Shown piece after piece: positions 6,163 to 6,551 of a stretch of DNA of 6,551 bases (its first letter is position 1; every line of letters starts with the position of its first letter). Where the stretch lies: contig NZ_CBFHLV010000100.1 in NCBI RefSeq assembly GCF_965656765.1, positions 1-6,551 on the forward strand. The letters run 5' to 3'. A program made the translations under genes and the position numbers. Origin of the DNA: Marivita sp965656765. GTDB taxonomy: Bacteria > Pseudomonadota > Alphaproteobacteria > Rhodobacterales > Rhodobacteraceae. The notes beneath the pieces were generated by a model. The model was not told the origin of the DNA. It saw nothing but the letters and a program-made list of their open reading frames with translations, and ran no database searches.

Positions 6163-6308
6163 TCAAAAAGGGCGAGCTGCCCCACAAAAACTAATTATGC
6201 GCGCCTCAGGAAAGACGTTGCAGCAAACATCACGCGCAATCGAACGGCGCGGATGAATTGCGCAACCGGGCCGTCCATTGATCGAAATGGTAAAATGGAC
6301 CAGCGCTT
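6163..6308. other. Intergenic region after ggpS with an inverted repeat, no gene
   Basis: No credible coding sequence is present between the ggpS stop and the transposase fragment. A perfect 7-bp inverted repeat, GCGCAAT (6234-6240) and ATTGCGC (6257-6263), encloses 16 nt. A second repeat, GTCCAT (6273-6278) and ATGGAC (6295-6300), lies just beyond. Either could fold in RNA and stop or protect the 3' end of the operon transcript, but neither has a T-run. No clear intrinsic terminator for the rightward operon was found. Confidence 0.4.
6165..6183 (-). terminator. Short GC hairpin with T-run on the minus strand
   Basis: GGGC (6170-6173) and GCCC (6179-6182) form a 4-bp stem, plus a possible G-T pair, just after the ggpS stop. 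On the minus strand it is followed by five T residues (6165-6169), the arrangement of a weak intrinsic terminator for leftward transcripts entering from beyond the window. On the plus strand it is followed by CACAAAAAC, with no T-run, so it is a poor terminator for ggpS. The stem is short and the call is tentative. Confidence 0.3.
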
Positions 6309-6311
6309 TCA

Positions 6312-6551
6312 ATCGCAATTTAGCTTTGCCCTCCTATCGACATCCAAACCAATTTCTTTCAGCTCTGCGGTCATCCGTGGCCGCGCTTAGCTGCCTAGAT
6401 TGAGAAGCGACTGTCCCTTGATGTGTGCCGGCGTAACCGGATCGCTCCGTTGCTACGGTTGGCTCTGTAGAAAGCTCGCAAACCACGTGCGTTGACGCCG
6501 ACAACGTCAGAAAATGCTGATAATCTACAAAGCTCGTTTCAATAGTTGGAT
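6312..6551 (-). pseudogene. Decayed fragment of an IS3-family transposase (OrfB N-terminal region)
   Basis: Translating the minus strand shows a broken stretch resembling the OrfB helix-turn-helix region of IS3-family transposases. From right to left come NARGLRAF (about 6473-6495), then after a frame change QRSD and AHIKGQSLLNLGS (about 6390-6428), then an in-frame TAA (6387-6389), then ARPRMTAELKEIGLDVDRR (6330-6386). Family members typically read ...RGLRAF...AHI..Q..LSLGSYGRPRMTEELKELGLDVG.RRVGRLM, from memory of the pattern. The TAA therefore sits where the conserved tyrosine codon of SYGRPRM should be. There is also a TAG just before QRSD and a frameshift between LRAF and QRSD. Similarity stops near 6312, where RRVGRLM should follow, so the catalytic domain is absent on this side. 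Terminal repeats or target duplications were not found. The right limit is the window edge; similarity beyond about 6495 is weak. Confidence 0.6.

Noticed and set aside
6461..6480. GGCTCTGTAG near 6461 as an IS6-type terminal repeat
   Set aside because: Only the first eight or so bases resemble an IS6-family end and it lies inside the IS3-like transposase fragment; no partner repeat was seen.
1..6551. CRISPR array, tRNA or rRNA gene
   Set aside because: No regularly spaced direct repeats, cloverleaf sequence or rRNA-like stretch was seen on reading either strand.

Overview
The window looks like chromosomal DNA from an alphaproteobacterium, most plausibly a marine or halotolerant member of the Rhodobacteraceae. 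This is inferred from moderate-to-high GC, tightly packed genes with overlapping stop/start codons, the protein repertoire and a glucosylglycerol osmolyte pathway. No rRNA or other marker gene is present, so the taxonomy is tentative.

Layout: two gene sets diverge from a 153-bp intergenic region (2601-2753). Leftward on the minus strand run galU (UTP-glucose-1-phosphate uridylyltransferase), an aldo/keto reductase, and the N-terminal half of a tartrate/D-malate dehydrogenase that runs off the left edge. Rightward on the plus strand runs a tight three-gene operon: gpsA (glycerol-3-phosphate dehydrogenase), a HAD-family sugar-phosphate phosphatase, and a GT20 glycosyltransferase whose N-terminus matches glucosylglycerol-phosphate synthase (GgpS) rather than trehalose-phosphate synthase. 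The gpsA/HAD junction overlaps as ATGA and the HAD/ggpS junction as TGATG.

How the genes work together (inference): GpsA reduces dihydroxyacetone phosphate to sn-glycerol-3-phosphate. GgpS transfers glucose from a nucleotide sugar to it, giving glucosylglycerol-phosphate. The HAD enzyme removes the phosphate to give the compatible solute glucosylglycerol. The divergent galU may supply UDP-glucose, which raises the question of which donor this GgpS uses, since the cyanobacterial enzyme is known for ADP-glucose. The phosphatase-then-synthase order matches the fused phosphatase-synthase (GgpPS) of some gammaproteobacteria, so this looks like an unfused form of the same module with acceptor supply built in. 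The aldo/keto reductase and tartrate/malate dehydrogenase have no evident link to it.

The right end (6163-6551) has no intact gene. It holds a small hairpin, an inverted repeat, and on the minus strand a decayed fragment of an IS3-family transposase with in-frame stops and a frameshift, so the operon lies next to old insertion-sequence debris.
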